In this document: positions 42,274-53,253 of the stretch, one piece after another
Layout: each line of letters starts with the position of its first letter
Position numbering within the stretch: position 1 is the stretch's first letter
DNA from: Proteles cristata cristata
Lineage: Eukaryota; Chordata; Mammalia; Carnivora; Hyaenidae
Reading direction: 5' to 3'
Length of the DNA: 64,000 nucleotides
Assembly: GCA_017311185.1 (NCBI GenBank)
Contig: JAESUZ010000420.1
Span: 186,001-250,000 of the forward strand
Made by a program: the position numbers and the translations under genes
The notes under the pieces: generated by a model
Told to the model about the DNA's origin: nothing
Seen by the model: the letters and a program-made list of their open reading frames with translations, nothing else
Databases searched by the model: none

Positions 42274-43024
42274 TAGATATCTAAAACCTAGAAATTGTTC
42301 TTTGTGAAACCCAGGGAGGAAAACTAGTATTTATCACAGTTCCAATAGGGGCCAGACGCTGCACTGAATCATTTACGGAAAATCCTAGAGGTCTCAGAGT
42401 TGAGTCAAAGCTGTGCTTACCCAAAGGACTGGTAAATACATTCCCAACTGCTGTATACTTAAAATAATAATTTAATAATAATAGTTCTATGAGCAATGAT
42501 AAACATTCTCATGTTATAAGCAAGATAATTTAGTGATTCATAGTTTGTTCCCGGTGGATTTGTCCCTCCCTTGCTCTAAGAATCAGACTTTGTGTTCTCT
42601 GCCCTGAAGGGGGTTGGTGGGTATGAGAGAAAGCAGAAATAAGCCCTGAACAGCCCCCGTCTCTGCCTTTGTTCTGCAAAGTGTTATTTGTCATGGGCCC
42701 TAATTGGGTCATCTCCAAGGATGAGCGGGGAGAGACCATTGTCTTAGATGGAGAGGAAGCAGGATGCCCCCAGGAGTAGAAATGGGCCAGAACCTGGCAG
42801 ATCCTTGCACCCTCCCCTCCTGCCACCCATCTCACCAAGTGTCTCATCTGGACTGTGGCCTTGGAGCTCCAGCTTAGCCCAGGCCCCTGTGTGGAGCTCA
42901 GCACAACAGCAGCCAAAAGCCACTTACCTTTAAAGAGTCAACACATGGACCCAGACAATGATGCTAAGTACCGAGATCCAAGGCCATGACCTGAAAGTTC
43001 TCCCAGGTCCATCAGCCACTGATG
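42274..43024. other. Unclassified sequence
   Basis: No gene. 42320-42480 (GGGGCCAGACGCTGCACTGAATC) might be a decayed MIR in reverse. The 128-codon minus frame at 42530-42916 shows no domain. Confidence 0.4.
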
Positions 43025-43041
43025 GCTGAGCTGACACTTCT

Positions 43042-43541
43042 TTTTTTTATTTTATTTTAATTTTAATTTTTTTTTTTTTACAAATAGTTTATTGTCAAGT
43101 TGGTTTCCTTATAACACCCAGTGCTCATCCCCACAAATGCCCTCCTCCATGCCCATCTCCCCTCTCCCCCCCACACCCATCAGTCCTCAGTTTTTGTCAG
43201 CATTCAAGAGTCTCTCATGGTTTGTCTCTCCTCCTTTCCTCCACTATTTACCCCTTTTTCTCCCCCACGGTCCTCAGTTAAGCTCCTCCTAATCCTCCTA
43301 TACGTGCAAACATATGATATTTGTCCTTCTCTGCCTAACTTATTTCGCTCAGCATATCACCCTCAAGGTCCATCCATGTTGCTACACATGGCCAGATTCC
43401 ATTGTTTCTCATTGCCATGTAGTATTCCATGGTATAGATAAACCACATCTTCTTGATCCATTCGTCCGTTGATGGACACTTAGGCTCTTTCCATGTTTTG
43501 GCTATTGTGGAGAGTGCTGCTATGAACATTGGGGTCCATGT
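43042..43541 (-). mobile_element. Young 5'-truncated L1 with perfect TSD
   Basis: The 17-bp repeat GCTGAGCTGACACTTCT at 43025-43041 and 43542-43558 is identical. After a poly-A end (T/A-rich on plus, to about 43080) comes the felid-type L1 3' UTR (AATAGTTTATTGTCAAGTTGG). The last 60-odd codons of ORF2 remain open on the minus strand (43335-43529), including an IYTMEYY motif. It lost all of ORF1, endonuclease and reverse transcriptase on insertion. Confidence 0.95.
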
Positions 43542-43558
43542 GCTGAGCTGACACTTCT

Positions 43559-44084
43559 AATAGGTCCACCGAGCCACTGCCCCCGCCTTCTCCTCCCTCC
43601 CTGTCCCCCACCCCCACCCCCGCGGCCTGGGCTGTGAGGTAGAAACCCCACAGGGCACCGTGACTTGCCTTGCACCTGAGTGAGCTGGGCCTGTGCTCAG
43701 CACTGCCTGGGCACCTCCCGTTAACTCCCACCAGCCAGCTTTCTCCTTCTGTGGCTGAAGACAGATTCTTGGCAGTGAGGTCAGGCGAGTGGAAGTGTCT
43801 GGTGCTGGAGCCACGTGTATAGTCACCCCAGACTGTGATGCTCCCTGGATTGGGTGCGGCCCCTTCAGCTGTAGATTGTGGAAGCCCAGTGCAAACCTCA
43901 AGGTCATCTGAGGAAGGAAAACTGATCGTGTCACCAAACAAAATGGTCCAGTGAGCTTTACATAGGCCAAACCCCGTGACTTCTTTTACTCCGTGTCTCC
44001 ATTCAACCTCCTCACAGTTGGTTGTGTTTTCAGAGAAGGTCATCTCCTTGGGTACTCAAGAGGGCCTCCTTTTAGGGAGGCCTC
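43559..44084. other. Unclassified sequence
   Basis: GC-richer, with a C run at about 43605-43625. The 187-codon minus frame (43480-44043) spans the end of the L1 insertion and is not a gene. Confidence 0.45.
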
Positions 44085-44336
44085 AGGGTGCCTCGGGGGC
44101 TCAGTCAGTGGAGTGTCCGACTTCAGCTCAGATCATGATCTAGCGGCTTGTGGGTTCCAGCCCTGCGTCGGCTGTCAGCTGTGCTGACAGCTCAGAGCCA
44201 GGAAGCCTGTTTCGGATTCTCAGTCTCCCTCTCTCTCTCTCTCTCTGCCCCTCCCCCACTGTGCTCTGTCTCTCAAAAATGAAAAAATGTTTAAAAAATG
44301 AATTAAAAATAATAAAAATGAAAGAATCTAAAAAAA
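44085..44336 (+). mobile_element. Can-SINE with long A-rich tail
   Basis: Head AGGGTGCCTCGGGGGCTC. Flanks AGGGCCTCCTTTT and AAGGCCTCCTCTA. Confidence 0.93.
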
Positions 44337-45146
44337 GAAGGCCTCCTCTAGAAGAGAAGGCTTTCTCTCTTGAAGAGAAGCAAGTTGACTTCTCTAGTAC
44401 TTCAACCAAAATCACTGGACCAAGTCTTTTCAGCTCTAGTGATTGTTTTAGCTGGTGAGGTTTGGTGGCTAAGATGAATATCTCTCCTTGCTCCCAGCAC
44501 TCCCTCTCCTGACCTTCTGGGTGCCACAATGCTCAGGAGGCTGCCACAGGGACCACTCCCTGAGAACACCCCTGTTAACATGCCCAGACGTCCCCAAGGA
44601 GGGTAGCCCGTTTACCAGGTAGCTGTGTTCAGGACTGCCTGTCAACTGGTAACGTCGGCTGTGGGTTGAGGGGAGGGCACAGCATCATGATCTCTAGCGC
44701 CTCAGGCCCGGCTGACCTTCCCTCCTCTATCAGAGCACCAACAATGCCAAAGAGACATACTATGCATTGCTGAATAAGAATAAGGGGTAGATGCGGGCAT
44801 AGGAACTCACATCTCCGTGTATCTCACTTCCAAAGCACTTCTGACATGGTTCAAAAGCATTCTTAGCCTTGCTAACGCATGAGGTCATTGCAATTTTCCA
44901 TCTGATGGTGGCTTTGGCCCCAAACCAATCACGAGTAGTTTAGTGAGATGGAGCGCGCCGGTCCAGCTTCACTCAGGGGCTCCAGCCCCTGAGCCCCAAG
45001 TGGATCAGTGTGTCAATGCATAGAGGTGCCAGGAGGATGGGGTGTGGCCGTAGGAGGCCTCCCTCCAGGCAGTGTCACTAGCCTATGGCCCAAGAAGGGG
45101 GACGGCTGATTGGTGCAGGTGGGGTGTGTGTGTAGGGGGAGGGGTT
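44337..45146. other. Unclassified sequence
   Basis: No gene. A G/T-rich patch lies at 45115-45145. Some of 44810-44900 could be old MIR, but this is not clear. Confidence 0.45.
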
Positions 45147-45161
45147 TCCATGGCTCTTTTT

Positions 45162-45383
45162 TTTTTTTTAAATTTTTTTAATGTTTTATTTATTTTTAGG
45201 AGAGAGAAAGAGCGCGAGCAGGGGAGGGTCAGAGAGAGAGGGAGATACAGACTCTGAAACAGGCTCCAGGCTCTGAGCTGGCAGTCAGCACAGAGCCCGA
45301 CGCGGGGCTCGAACCCACAAACCGCGAGATCATGACCTAAGCGAAAGTCGGACGCTTAACCGACTAAGCCACCCAGGCGCCCC
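45162..45383 (-). mobile_element. Can-SINE, young subfamily
   Basis: Identical flanks TCCATGGCTCTTTTT at 45147-45161 and 45384-45398. GAGCTGGCAGTCAGCACAG and TTTTTAGGAGAGAG are present, with head AAGCCACCCAGGCGCCCC. Confidence 0.96.
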
Positions 45384-45458
45384 TCCATGGCTCTTTTTAT
45401 ATATCTGAGAGTTTGAGAAGCTTCCTGACGAAGAATTCATGCTAAAAGTGCTTGTTTT

Positions 45459-45665
45459 GGGGCACCTGGGTGGCTCCATCCTTACGCATCTGCCTTTAGC
45501 TCAGATCATGATCTCATGGTTCATGAGTTCAAGTCCCACATCGGGTGGGCATGAGCCCCACATTGAGTTTGCCCTGCTTCTCTCTTTCTCTCTCTGCCCC
45601 TTACTCACTTGTGCCCTCTCTCAAAATAATAATAATAATAACAATAATAATAAGCTAAAAAAATA
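45459..45665 (+). mobile_element. Can-SINE with (AAT)n tail
   Basis: Head GGGGCACCTGGGTGGCTC; the middle is duplicated and diverged (two CCACAT...GAG segments). Tail expanded to AATAATAATAATAACAATAATAATAAG. Confidence 0.9.
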
Positions 45666-46053
45666 ATCATTTGGCTCAAAGATAATGGGTCAGAGGTGAG
45701 TCCTTGGAGACCAGCCCTCAGATTATCCTCCACTGGCCCCCTTAGACACAGCCCTGAGCTTCAGAGGCAGGAAGATACAATTTCACTAATCTTGTAATCT
45801 GAGCGTGATAAGAAGTGATGTACATGCTGGGCATAGGCACTGTGGCTGACATTGCCAGTTGCTTACCTAACATCCATTCTTCTTGTTCTTCCCTTGTTTT
45901 GTTTTGGGCAGGACTGTGCGCAATCACCTTCTCTCGTCCTTCCTTGAAGCTAGTGGTGGCCCTGTGAAGGCATGCTTGCCAATGACAAGTAAGCAGAGCT
46001 TTGCTAGAGGTGTATGGGATAGCTTTGGCTTTTGTATTAAAAAGCTACACTCA
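45666..46053. other. Unclassified, possibly old LTR-like repeat
   Basis: TGTGGCTGACATTGCCAGTTGC and related motifs, with 46258-46380 after the SINE (GCAGCCATTTTGTGGCC, AGAGAATCACAGAGAC), recall an old LTR or DNA repeat. I cannot name it. Confidence 0.35.
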
Positions 46054-46257
46054 GGGGCGCCTGGGTGGCCCAGTCAGTTGAGCGTCTGACTCTTCGTTTC
46101 TGCTCAGGTCATGATCTCACTGCTTGCGGTGCCGAGCCCCGTGGAGGGATCTGAGCTGACAGAGCAGAGCCTGCTTGAGATTCTCTATCCCTGTCTCTCT
46201 GTCCCTCATCTGCTCTCTCTCTCTCTCTCAAAATAAATTAGTAAACTTAAAAAAAAA
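46054..46257 (+). mobile_element. Can-SINE, full length
   Basis: Head GGGGCGCCTGGGTGGCCC. Flanks CTACACTCAG and TGACACTCAG. Confidence 0.95.
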
Positions 46258-46534
46258 TGACACTCAGAATTGGTCCTCCCCTTTATCCATACCCCTTCTT
46301 TCTGCCTTGGTCCAGGACTTGATGGTTGGAGCTGAAGCAGCCATTTTGTGGCCAAGAGAATCACAGAGACACAGACTCTGATAATATTTAAATATTGAGG
46401 CAATAGCAGATACTACCTTCCTCTCGGTATCTCTTCCTCTTTCTTTTTAATCCTCTTTCTAATGTTTGTTTATATGCTGGTTTCACACAGATGTGTGAGA
46501 AAACCAAATCCTTATTGTTTATGTTTTTGTTAAG
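46258..46534. other. Unclassified, continues 45666-46053
   Basis: Probably the other half of the old repeat split by the SINE. No gene. Confidence 0.35.
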
Positions 46535-46680
46535 CAGAGTGGGACCTACAGACCCACAGCATCTCTCGTTACCCAGGAGCTTGTTAGAAATGCAGACTCT
46601 CAGCCCCGCCCCCCAATTCCAAATCAGAATCAATAGCATCCTCAGTTGCTTCATACGTACATTAAAGTGTGAGGAGCCTC
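46535..46680 (+). mobile_element. MER5-like hAT fossil
   Basis: CCTACAGACCCACAGCATCTC, AGGAGCTTGTTAGAAATGCAG, CCCCCCAATTCCAAATCAGAATC and TTAAAGTGTGAGGAGCC match MER5-type order. Confidence 0.85.
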
Positions 46681-46869
46681 GGTTTTGGTCACGGTGGGAG
46701 TGAGGCTGAATGCAATCTAATCAATACAGAGAGGTGGCCTGGGCGCCCGCAAGATTGGATTAGGTGCCGTTTTTAGCATCAACAGTAGCGGCAGATCATC
46801 AGAGGCAGCTGGAGTGGGAGGGAGGGGCCACAGCAGGACGGCCAGAAAGACTCACCCGCAGAGCATTTT

Positions 46870-47020
46870 CTGGATATTTATTAAATACGTGTTCCAGGCA
46901 CCGTTACAAGGGCATTGCCAGGAGCAGCTTATTTAATCTCCATGGCAAGCTTATGACTCATTTCATGGATGAGTAAACTGAGGCACAGGTAAGGTAAATC
47001 ATAGAGCTGATAAATGATTC
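46870..47020 (-). mobile_element. MIR SINE, decayed
   Basis: GATATTTATTAAATACGTG, CCAGGCACCGTTACAAGG, TCATGGATGAGTAAACTGAGG and CACAGGTAAGGTAAATC are in MIR reverse order. Confidence 0.82.
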
Positions 47021-47154
47021 TGGAAAAGTCTTTGTGGGGAATATCAAGGGATCTAGAAGGTGGATGTGTATTCTTTCATGTTCCTATTTTTACACCCAGC
47101 TAGTGTGGCCTGAGAGGTCTGGGCTAAACAGTCATGATCTTGTGTCACCTTCAA

Positions 47155-47420
47155 AACTTCATTCCATCAAGACGTATTTGTTGAGCGCCTGGCATGTGCC
47201 TTGAACTGAGGACACAAGGGTGATCAAGATAGGACTCCTGCCTCCGGGGGCTTGTGGGAGGACAGACAGACAGTTCCGGTGTGGTGTGATTGGCTGTGCA
47301 GAGGGCAAGCAAAGTGGGCAGCACTGTGGGAGCACAGAAGAGGGGCCCCTGACCCTGAAAGGCTTGGAGGAGACAGAAAAGAGCCAGATGAGGCCTGAAG
47401 GGTGACCAGGCGATATTCAG
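47155..47420 (-). mobile_element. L2 LINE 3' part
   Basis: GACGTATTTGTTGAGCGCC, TGGCATGTGCCTTGAACTG, CTCCTGCCTCCGGGGGCTTG and GTGGGAGGACAGACAGACAG are the L2 3' end in reverse, followed by degraded upstream L2. Confidence 0.68.
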
Positions 47421-47479
47421 GCAAAGCTGGTTGTGTAAAAGGGGCTTCTGAGAAAACAGCAACCATAGATGGGCAGGAA

Positions 47480-47562
47480 AGATGGCACTGGAGAGTCTTG
47501 ATCCCACAACCGAGCCAAAATCAAGAGTCAGATGCTTAACTGGCTGAGCCACCCAGGAGCCC
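47480..47562 (-). mobile_element. Can-SINE, head-only fragment
   Basis: Only the tRNA-like portion remains (ACCGAGCCAAAATCAAGAGTC, GAGCCACCCAGGAGCCCC). The tail and CT-rich body are gone. Confidence 0.85.
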
Positions 47563-48524
47563 CTACTCCCCCGATCCTTGATCCCACACCTTTAGACATT
47601 CCCCACTTGTGGACACATTAACCGTCTTTTCTAGCTTCTTTAACAAAGCTCTGGGACCTCCGCACAGACCTCCCTCTGCTCTTTGGATTGGTTTGTCACT
47701 GACCCAATGCCAGGAGTCTGCCAATGGAATCTGGTCATCCTGGGTTGAGTTAATGAAGGCATAGGGCCCAGAACCTGGGAGGTGGACTTGGATCAGCCCT
47801 CACTGGGCGAGAACATTCAGTTCTGGGAGGAGGGTTGCCAGAGGCAGTCAGTTCACAGGAGATTGTCCAGAGTGAGAGGCTGGAAGCCAAGATGTATGAG
47901 TAACACCGAAGGAATTGGGGTTGTCTGGCCTGAAGCAGGGATGACTCAGGAGGGGGTGGCTCCCAGATGAGGCTGCGGGAACCCGGAGGGGAACCCTTCA
48001 GGATCCAGATCTCTGGCCACTTCAGAATTCCTTCCCCTGCTGGCCGAGGGGCCTCTGGTGCTTCTGAGTGTCTTCTGAGCCCCCCACTCGCTGCCCTTCC
48101 TAAGCTCTCAGTACCTTTCCCCTCCCCTCAAACCCACCATCCTGCTCTCCCTCCTCTCATTTTTGCAAATGATTGTGACTTCTTTCCTGAGAAAATTGAG
48201 GCCAGCAAGAAAAAAAAACTTCTCTACACCACCAGCTAATTAGTATCTGACCTCATCTGTTCCTTCTTGCTTCTGGTCTTCTGGAAAAGACTGGACTCCT
48301 TCCAAGGTGATTTCTTCCACCCAGACTCTGGGGGCCATCCATCAACCTCATGCCTGAACCTTCATCTCCCATATTCTGCTGCTTCTTTCTCCTCCTCCTA
48401 TACAGAAGCCCAGGCCTCATACATAAGCTCAATCGAGCCTTCAGGCCATACTGCAGTCTCCCAGTGCTATTGAAGATACTGTAGAATATTAGGTTGAACC
48501 ATACGAAATGGCCATTTTTCTGGC
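47563..48524. other. Unclassified sequence
   Basis: No gene. 48170-48470 (TGACTTCTTTCCTGAGAAAATTG, GAAAAGACTGGACTCC) resembles translated-LINE (CR1/L2-like) sequence in sense, weakly. The rest is unique-looking. Confidence 0.35.
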
Positions 48525-48742
48525 AGCAGGTTTATCGAGATATAATTCACATACCCTACAACTCACACACTTAAAGCGTACAATTCGTGTACACCTGTGA
48601 CTAACGTGACATTATGTGTCACATATACTTCAGTAAAAAAAGTAATAAGGTATACAATCTAGTGGTTGTTCGTATATTCGCAGTGCAACTATCATGATCA
48701 GTTTCACAACATTTCAGCACCCCAAAAGAAACTGCAATATCT

Positions 48743-48957
48743 AGGGGCGCCTGGGTGGCTTAGTCGGTTAAGCGTCCGACTTTCGCTTAGGTCATGATCT
48801 CGCGGTTCGTGGGTTCGAGCCCCGCGTCGGGCTCTGTGCTGATTGCCAGCTCAGAGCCTGGAGCCTGTTTCAGTCTGTGACTCCCTCTCTCTCTCTGACC
48901 CTCCCCTGCTCACGCTGTCTCTCTCTCTCTCTGTCTCCTAGAAATAAATAAACATTT
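48743..48957 (+). mobile_element. Can-SINE, young subfamily, near-pristine
   Basis: Perfect 17-bp duplication AAGAAACTGCAATATCT at 48726-48742 and 48958-48974. The internal RNA polymerase III promoter looks intact: A box TGGCTTAGTCGG near 48756 and B box GGTTCGAGCCC at about 48812-48822. Carries CTGATTGCCAGCTC and CCTAGAAATAAATAAAC. Confidence 0.97.
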
Positions 48958-49694
48958 AAGAAACTGCAATATCTTTTAATTATTACCTGCCTGTCCCCCA
49001 AGCTCCTACCCATGCCCTAGGCAGCCACTAATTTCCTACGTGTCTCTATGGATTTGTCTATTCTGGGTATTTCATATAAATGGAATCATATAATACGTGA
49101 TTTTTGTTTTTCAGCCTGGCTTCTCTCTCTTAGCGTAATGTTTTCAAGACCCATTCATGTTATAGCATATATCGGTACCTCATCCCTTTTTATGGCCAAA
49201 TAATGTCCCATCGAATATTCCTTTTGTTTATGCACATCTATTAATAGACCTTTGGGTTATTTCTACTTCTTTACTATGATGAACAGAGCTGCTGAATACA
49301 TTTATGCACCAGTTTTTGAGTGGATGTGTGTTTTCATTTCTCTTGGGTAGATTCTTAGAAGTGGAGTGGACAGATCCATATGGTAACTACGTTTAACTTT
49401 TTGAGGCCCTGCTACATGGTTTTCCAAAGTGGCTGTGCTGTCTGAAGCTCCCACCAACACTGTATAAGTGTTCCAACTTCTCCACATTCTTACCATTCCT
49501 CGTGGTTATCTGTTTTTTTGATTATAGTGATCCAAGTGGGATGAATGATATCTCATTGTGGCTTTGATGTACATTTCCCTGGTGACTAATGATGTTGAGA
49601 GTATTTTCGTGTGCTAGTAGCCATTCGTATATCTTCTTGGCTGGCTGTCCATACTGATCCTTTGCACATTTCGTGTTTGGGTTAGGTGTCTTTT

Positions 49695-49909
49695 TGTTTT
49701 TTAATGTTTATTTATTTTTGAGGGAGAGAGAGTGTGTATGAGCAGGGGCGGGGGAGGGGCAGAGAGAGAGGGAGACACAGAGTCCAAAGCAGACTCTAGG
49801 CTCCACATTGTCAGTACAGAGCTCAATGCAGGGCTCGAACTCATGGACCATGAAATCATAACATGAGTCGAAGTTAGATGCTCAACTGACTGAGCTACCT
49901 AGGGGCCCC
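49695..49909 (-). mobile_element. Can-SINE, full length
   Basis: TTTAATGTTTATTTATTTTTG tail, GA zone, head GAGCTACCTAGGGGCCCC, inside the L1. Confidence 0.93.
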
Positions 49910-50239
49910 AGTTTTCTTAAATTATATGGGTCGTCTTTTCAATTTCCTTATAGTATCCTTGGCTGCACCAAAGTTTCTAATTTCGATGAAGTCCAATTGA
50001 TCTATTTAATTAATATTAATCTTTTTTGTTGTTGTGTTTCTTGTGCTTCATATCTTAGAAACTGTTGCTACATCCAACATCATAAAGATTTACTCCTATA
50101 TTTTCCTTTAAGAATTTTATAGTTTTAGCTCTTACATGTAGGTCTTCGATCCATCTTGAGTTAATGGCATGAGATATGGATCAAGCTTCATTCTTTGCAT
50201 TTGAATATCCTGTTGTTCCAGAACAGTTATTTGGGGTAT

Positions 50240-50349
50240 TTTTAAAGATTTTATTTTTAAACAATCTCTACATCCAACATGGGGCTTTGAACTCATAACC
50301 CTGAGATCAAGAGTCTCATGCACTTCCGCCTGAGCCAGCCAGGTACACC
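50240..50349 (-). mobile_element. Short pan-carnivore-type Can-SINE
   Basis: AAACAATCTCTACATCCAAC, ATGGGGCTTTGAACTC, GAGCCAGCCAGGTACACC, inside the L1. Confidence 0.88.
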
Positions 50350-50539
50350 TCAGCACTAGTTGTTGAAAAGACTACTCTTTTTCTCATTGAATTGTTTTAA
50401 CATCCTTGTTGAAAATCAGCTAATCTTAAGTGTGATCATAAGGTTTACTTTTGGATTTTTAATTCTATTCCATTGACCTAAATGTCTATCCTTGCACAAA
50501 CTGTTTAATTACTATGTTTTGTAATAACTTAAAATTAAG

Positions 50540-50738
50540 AGGAGCGCCTGGGTGGCTTAGTCGGTTAAGCATCCGACTTTCGCTTAGGTCATGATCTCGC
50601 AGTTCGTGGGTTCGAGCCCTGTGTTGGGCTCTGTGCTGACTGCCATCTCAGAGCCTGGAGCCTGTTTCAAAGTCTGTGATTCCCTGTCCCTCTGACCCTC
50701 CCCTGCTCACACTGTCTCTCTCTCTCTAGAAAAAAAAA
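50540..50738 (+). mobile_element. Can-SINE, young subfamily, shortened tail
   Basis: AGGAGCGCCTGGGTGGCTTAG, CTGACTGCCATCTCAGAG, CTCTAGAAAAAAA. Flanks AAAATTAAGAG and AAAATTAAGAA. Confidence 0.93.
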
Positions 50739-50753
50739 AATTAAGAAATGTGT

Positions 50754-50869
50754 GGGGCACCTGGGTGGCTAAGCATCCAACTCTTGATTTTGGCACAGGT
50801 CATGATCTCACAGTCATGAGATAGAGCCCCACAAGTTAAGCTCCATTGTGGACGTGGAGCCTGTTTAGG

Positions 50870-50905
<36 letters not shown>

Positions 50906-50948
50906 CCTCCCCCATTCACTCTCTCAAAATAAATAAACTTAAAAAATG
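50754..50948 (+). mobile_element. Can-SINE with (TC)n expansion
   Basis: Head GGGGCACCTGGGTGGCTAAG (internally deleted). The CT-rich body expanded to about 16 TC units at 50870-50902. Confidence 0.92.
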
Positions 50949-51200
50949 TTTAATAACATAAAATTGAAATGTAAGTCTTCCAACTTTGTTCTTTTTCTAG
51001 ATGCTTTTAGCTATTCTGGCTCCCTTGCATTCCCATATACATTTTAGGATTGGCTTGTCAATTTCTATAAAAAATATAGCTGGGATTCCAATACGGATTG
51101 TGTTATATTTCTGGACCAATTTGAAGAGTGTTGCCACTCCAACAAATTGAGTCTTTTGGATGTCCTTCCATTGTTTAAATCTCTAAAAAGAGATAAAATA

Positions 51201-51629
51201 AAATAGAAAAAATAAACCTTCTCTAATGTAATTGCTATTTTTGTAAATTCCAAAACAGTTGAATATTCGCAATGTGGGATGGTTCAACTAAATACAGAGA
51301 GAAAAGAAAATCTTTCAAACTTTTCCACAAAGCCAGCAGAATAAGGAGACACAAATCAGAACCTAGTAGCACCTTAAAACCATACAGTGCACCACAACCT
51401 GTTAGCGCAGAGGGTGGTGGTTTCCTGTGGGGAGGGGCGTAGGGTGGAAACCCGGAGGAGGATGTGGGGATCTTCTGGGGTGGAGTCCAATGTGTGCCTT
51501 CCTTAACTTGTGTAGTAGTTCATCCATCTTTGCGTTTTTTGCTCTCATAAATAAACAAGTTCGTTTAAACAAACGGAAAAGCTCAGACCTACAGTTGTGG
51601 TTATTTCAGGAATACAACGCTAATGAGTA
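51201..51629. other. Unclassified sequence
   Basis: No gene. Includes a G-rich stretch at 51405-51485. Confidence 0.4.
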
Positions 51630-51997
51630 ACACTTACGGAGCATTCACTATCAGCCATATGCTATTCCGAGGCCCTTGTATATATTTATTCCTTTAAATC
51701 CTGCAACAGTGCTGTGAGCTGGGTGCTATTTGTTGATTGCTTTATTTATTTACTTTATTTTTTAAGTAATCTCTGTGCCCAATGTGGGGCTTAAACTCAG
51801 AATCCCAAGAACAAGAGTCACACGCTCCGCCCACTGAGCCAGCCAGGCGCCCCTGGTTGATTGTTTTATAAAGGAGGGAACAAAGGCACAGAGAAGCTTA
51901 GAAACTTGCCGCGTGGACAAGTGGAAGAGGTAGAACTTCAGCCAGACAGCGTGGTCTCTCAAATTCTGTGTCACACAGACTCTTTATTGATGTTAGA
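51630..51997 (-). mobile_element. MIR SINE split by a short Can-SINE
   Basis: ACGGAGCATTCACTATCAGCC, AAATCCTGCAACAGTGCTG and AAGGAGGGAACAAAGGCACAGAG then AGCTTAGAAACTTGCC follow MIR in reverse, interrupted at 51740-51853. Its far end lies in a tandem duplication. Confidence 0.82.
51740..51853 (-). mobile_element. Short pan-carnivore-type Can-SINE
   Basis: AAGTAATCTCTGTGCCCAATG, ATGTGGGGCTTAAACTC, GAGCCAGCCAGGCGCCCC. Flanks GTTGATTG and GTTGATTG are identical, within the MIR. Confidence 0.93.
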
Positions 51998-52080
51998 GGA
52001 CAAGTGGAAGAGCTAGAACTTCAGCCAGACAGCGTGGTCTCTCAAATTCTGTGTCACACAGACTCTTTATTGATGTTAGA
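51915..52080. repeat. 83-bp tandem duplication
   Basis: Two head-to-tail copies, 51915-51997 and 51998-52080, beginning GGACAAGTGGAAGAG and ending TTGATGTTAGA. They differ at one base (GAGG versus GAGC). The unit includes the MIR end and flank, so it is a local duplication, not an element. Confidence 0.97.
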
Positions 52081-53170
52081 GGAATCTTTAATACTGGCTC
52101 GGGGAGAATGACCCCATGACTCTTCTTAGAGATTGATAGAGTATTCAATAAATTTCGACATCCGTTATTGACATGATAAAAACACGTTTCAGTTTTTAAA
52201 TGCATCATGTTTAAGGTTGGACACTAGAAGTATTTTCCGTTGAAGCCAATGATGAGATAAGAGAAATATATTGCCACTATTACTTAACATTATTCTAGAT
52301 GTACCAAATTGAAAAATAAGAAGTTTATGAATTCCAAAGTGGAGACAATATGATAATTATTACCAAGTAATAGAATTTTATATCTGGATAATCCAAGAAT
52401 ACTAATTGAAAGCATCTTATAAACGATGAATTAAGTCAGAATTAAGTTGGTTATAAAATGAATACCCCCAAAATCAACAGCATTTCTATGTTGCAGAAAA
52501 AACAACTAGAAAAGAAAATATCGTACTTAAAAAAGGTGCCGACACCAACTATTACAACATCAGCAACAACAAAAATGAAAGAAAATGAAAGAAGAAACAA
52601 ATGAAGACATACCTATTCACCAATAAGAAGATTTAATGGTGTAAAGACACATGTTTTCTGTAAACTAAACTTTACATTAATTTTATATCAATAAAAAGTA
52701 CATTCTAAGGGTTTTTTTTTTTTTTTGGAAGTAGACTCACTGAGTCTAAAGTTCAAATGGAAAAATAAACAAGTGAGACTAGCCAGGAAAATTCTGAAAA
52801 AGGAAAGTAATAAAGAAGGATTAACCCCAGTATGTACTGAAGTATACTTTAAAGCTGCATTTGTGAAAAAAAAGTTTGGGGCTAGTACATGAGTGAAAGG
52901 CAGATTAACAAAATAGAATCTAGAAATCAACCCAAATACATTTGAGAAGTTAGGATATAGTAAAGCTATAGTTTTTTGAATCAGGGCGGAAAAAATAGAA
53001 TGATACAGTGCAGTAATTGGTGTTGGGGTGATTGGCTAGCCATTTGGAAAAATATAAGTTAATGCTGGATGCCTATCTGATTCATATACCAAATAAATTC
53101 CAGATGGATAAACAATTTAAATGTAAATAAATGAAACAAGGAAAGAAGAAAACATGGAAGTATACGTGCG

Positions 53171-53196
53171 TGTGCGTGCGTACACATACACACACA
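53171..53196. repeat. Short GT/AC alternating patch
   Basis: CGTGTGCGTGCGTACACATACACACACA, alternating purine-pyrimidine, inside the L1. Confidence 0.7.
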
Positions 53197-53253
53197 ATTT
53201 TGATGGATAAAGTCTTTCTAGAAAAGAAACAAAACTTAGAAACGAAAAAGAAA

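Larger units (their letters stand above)
48525..51200 (-). mobile_element. L1 LINE (L1MB-like), 3' end to RT domain
   Basis: 3' UTR at low coordinates (GGTTTATCGAGATATAATTC, CAGCACCCCAAAAGAAAC), then TGGCCAAATAATGTCCC, TAGAAGTGGAGTGG, CCACCAACACTGTATAAG and the ORF2 C-terminal two-thirds up to TCTTTTGGATGTCCTTCC. Frames are destroyed. Five SINEs sit inside (48743, 49695, 50240, 50540, 50754). Confidence 0.88.

Noticed and set aside
43335..43529. Open end of L1 ORF2
   Set aside because: Genuine ORF2 remnant, but only the C-terminal tail; listed under the truncated L1 and not as a gene.
43480..44043. 187-codon minus-strand frame
   Set aside because: It spans the L1 insertion boundary and duplicated target site, so it cannot predate that insertion; composition is ordinary.
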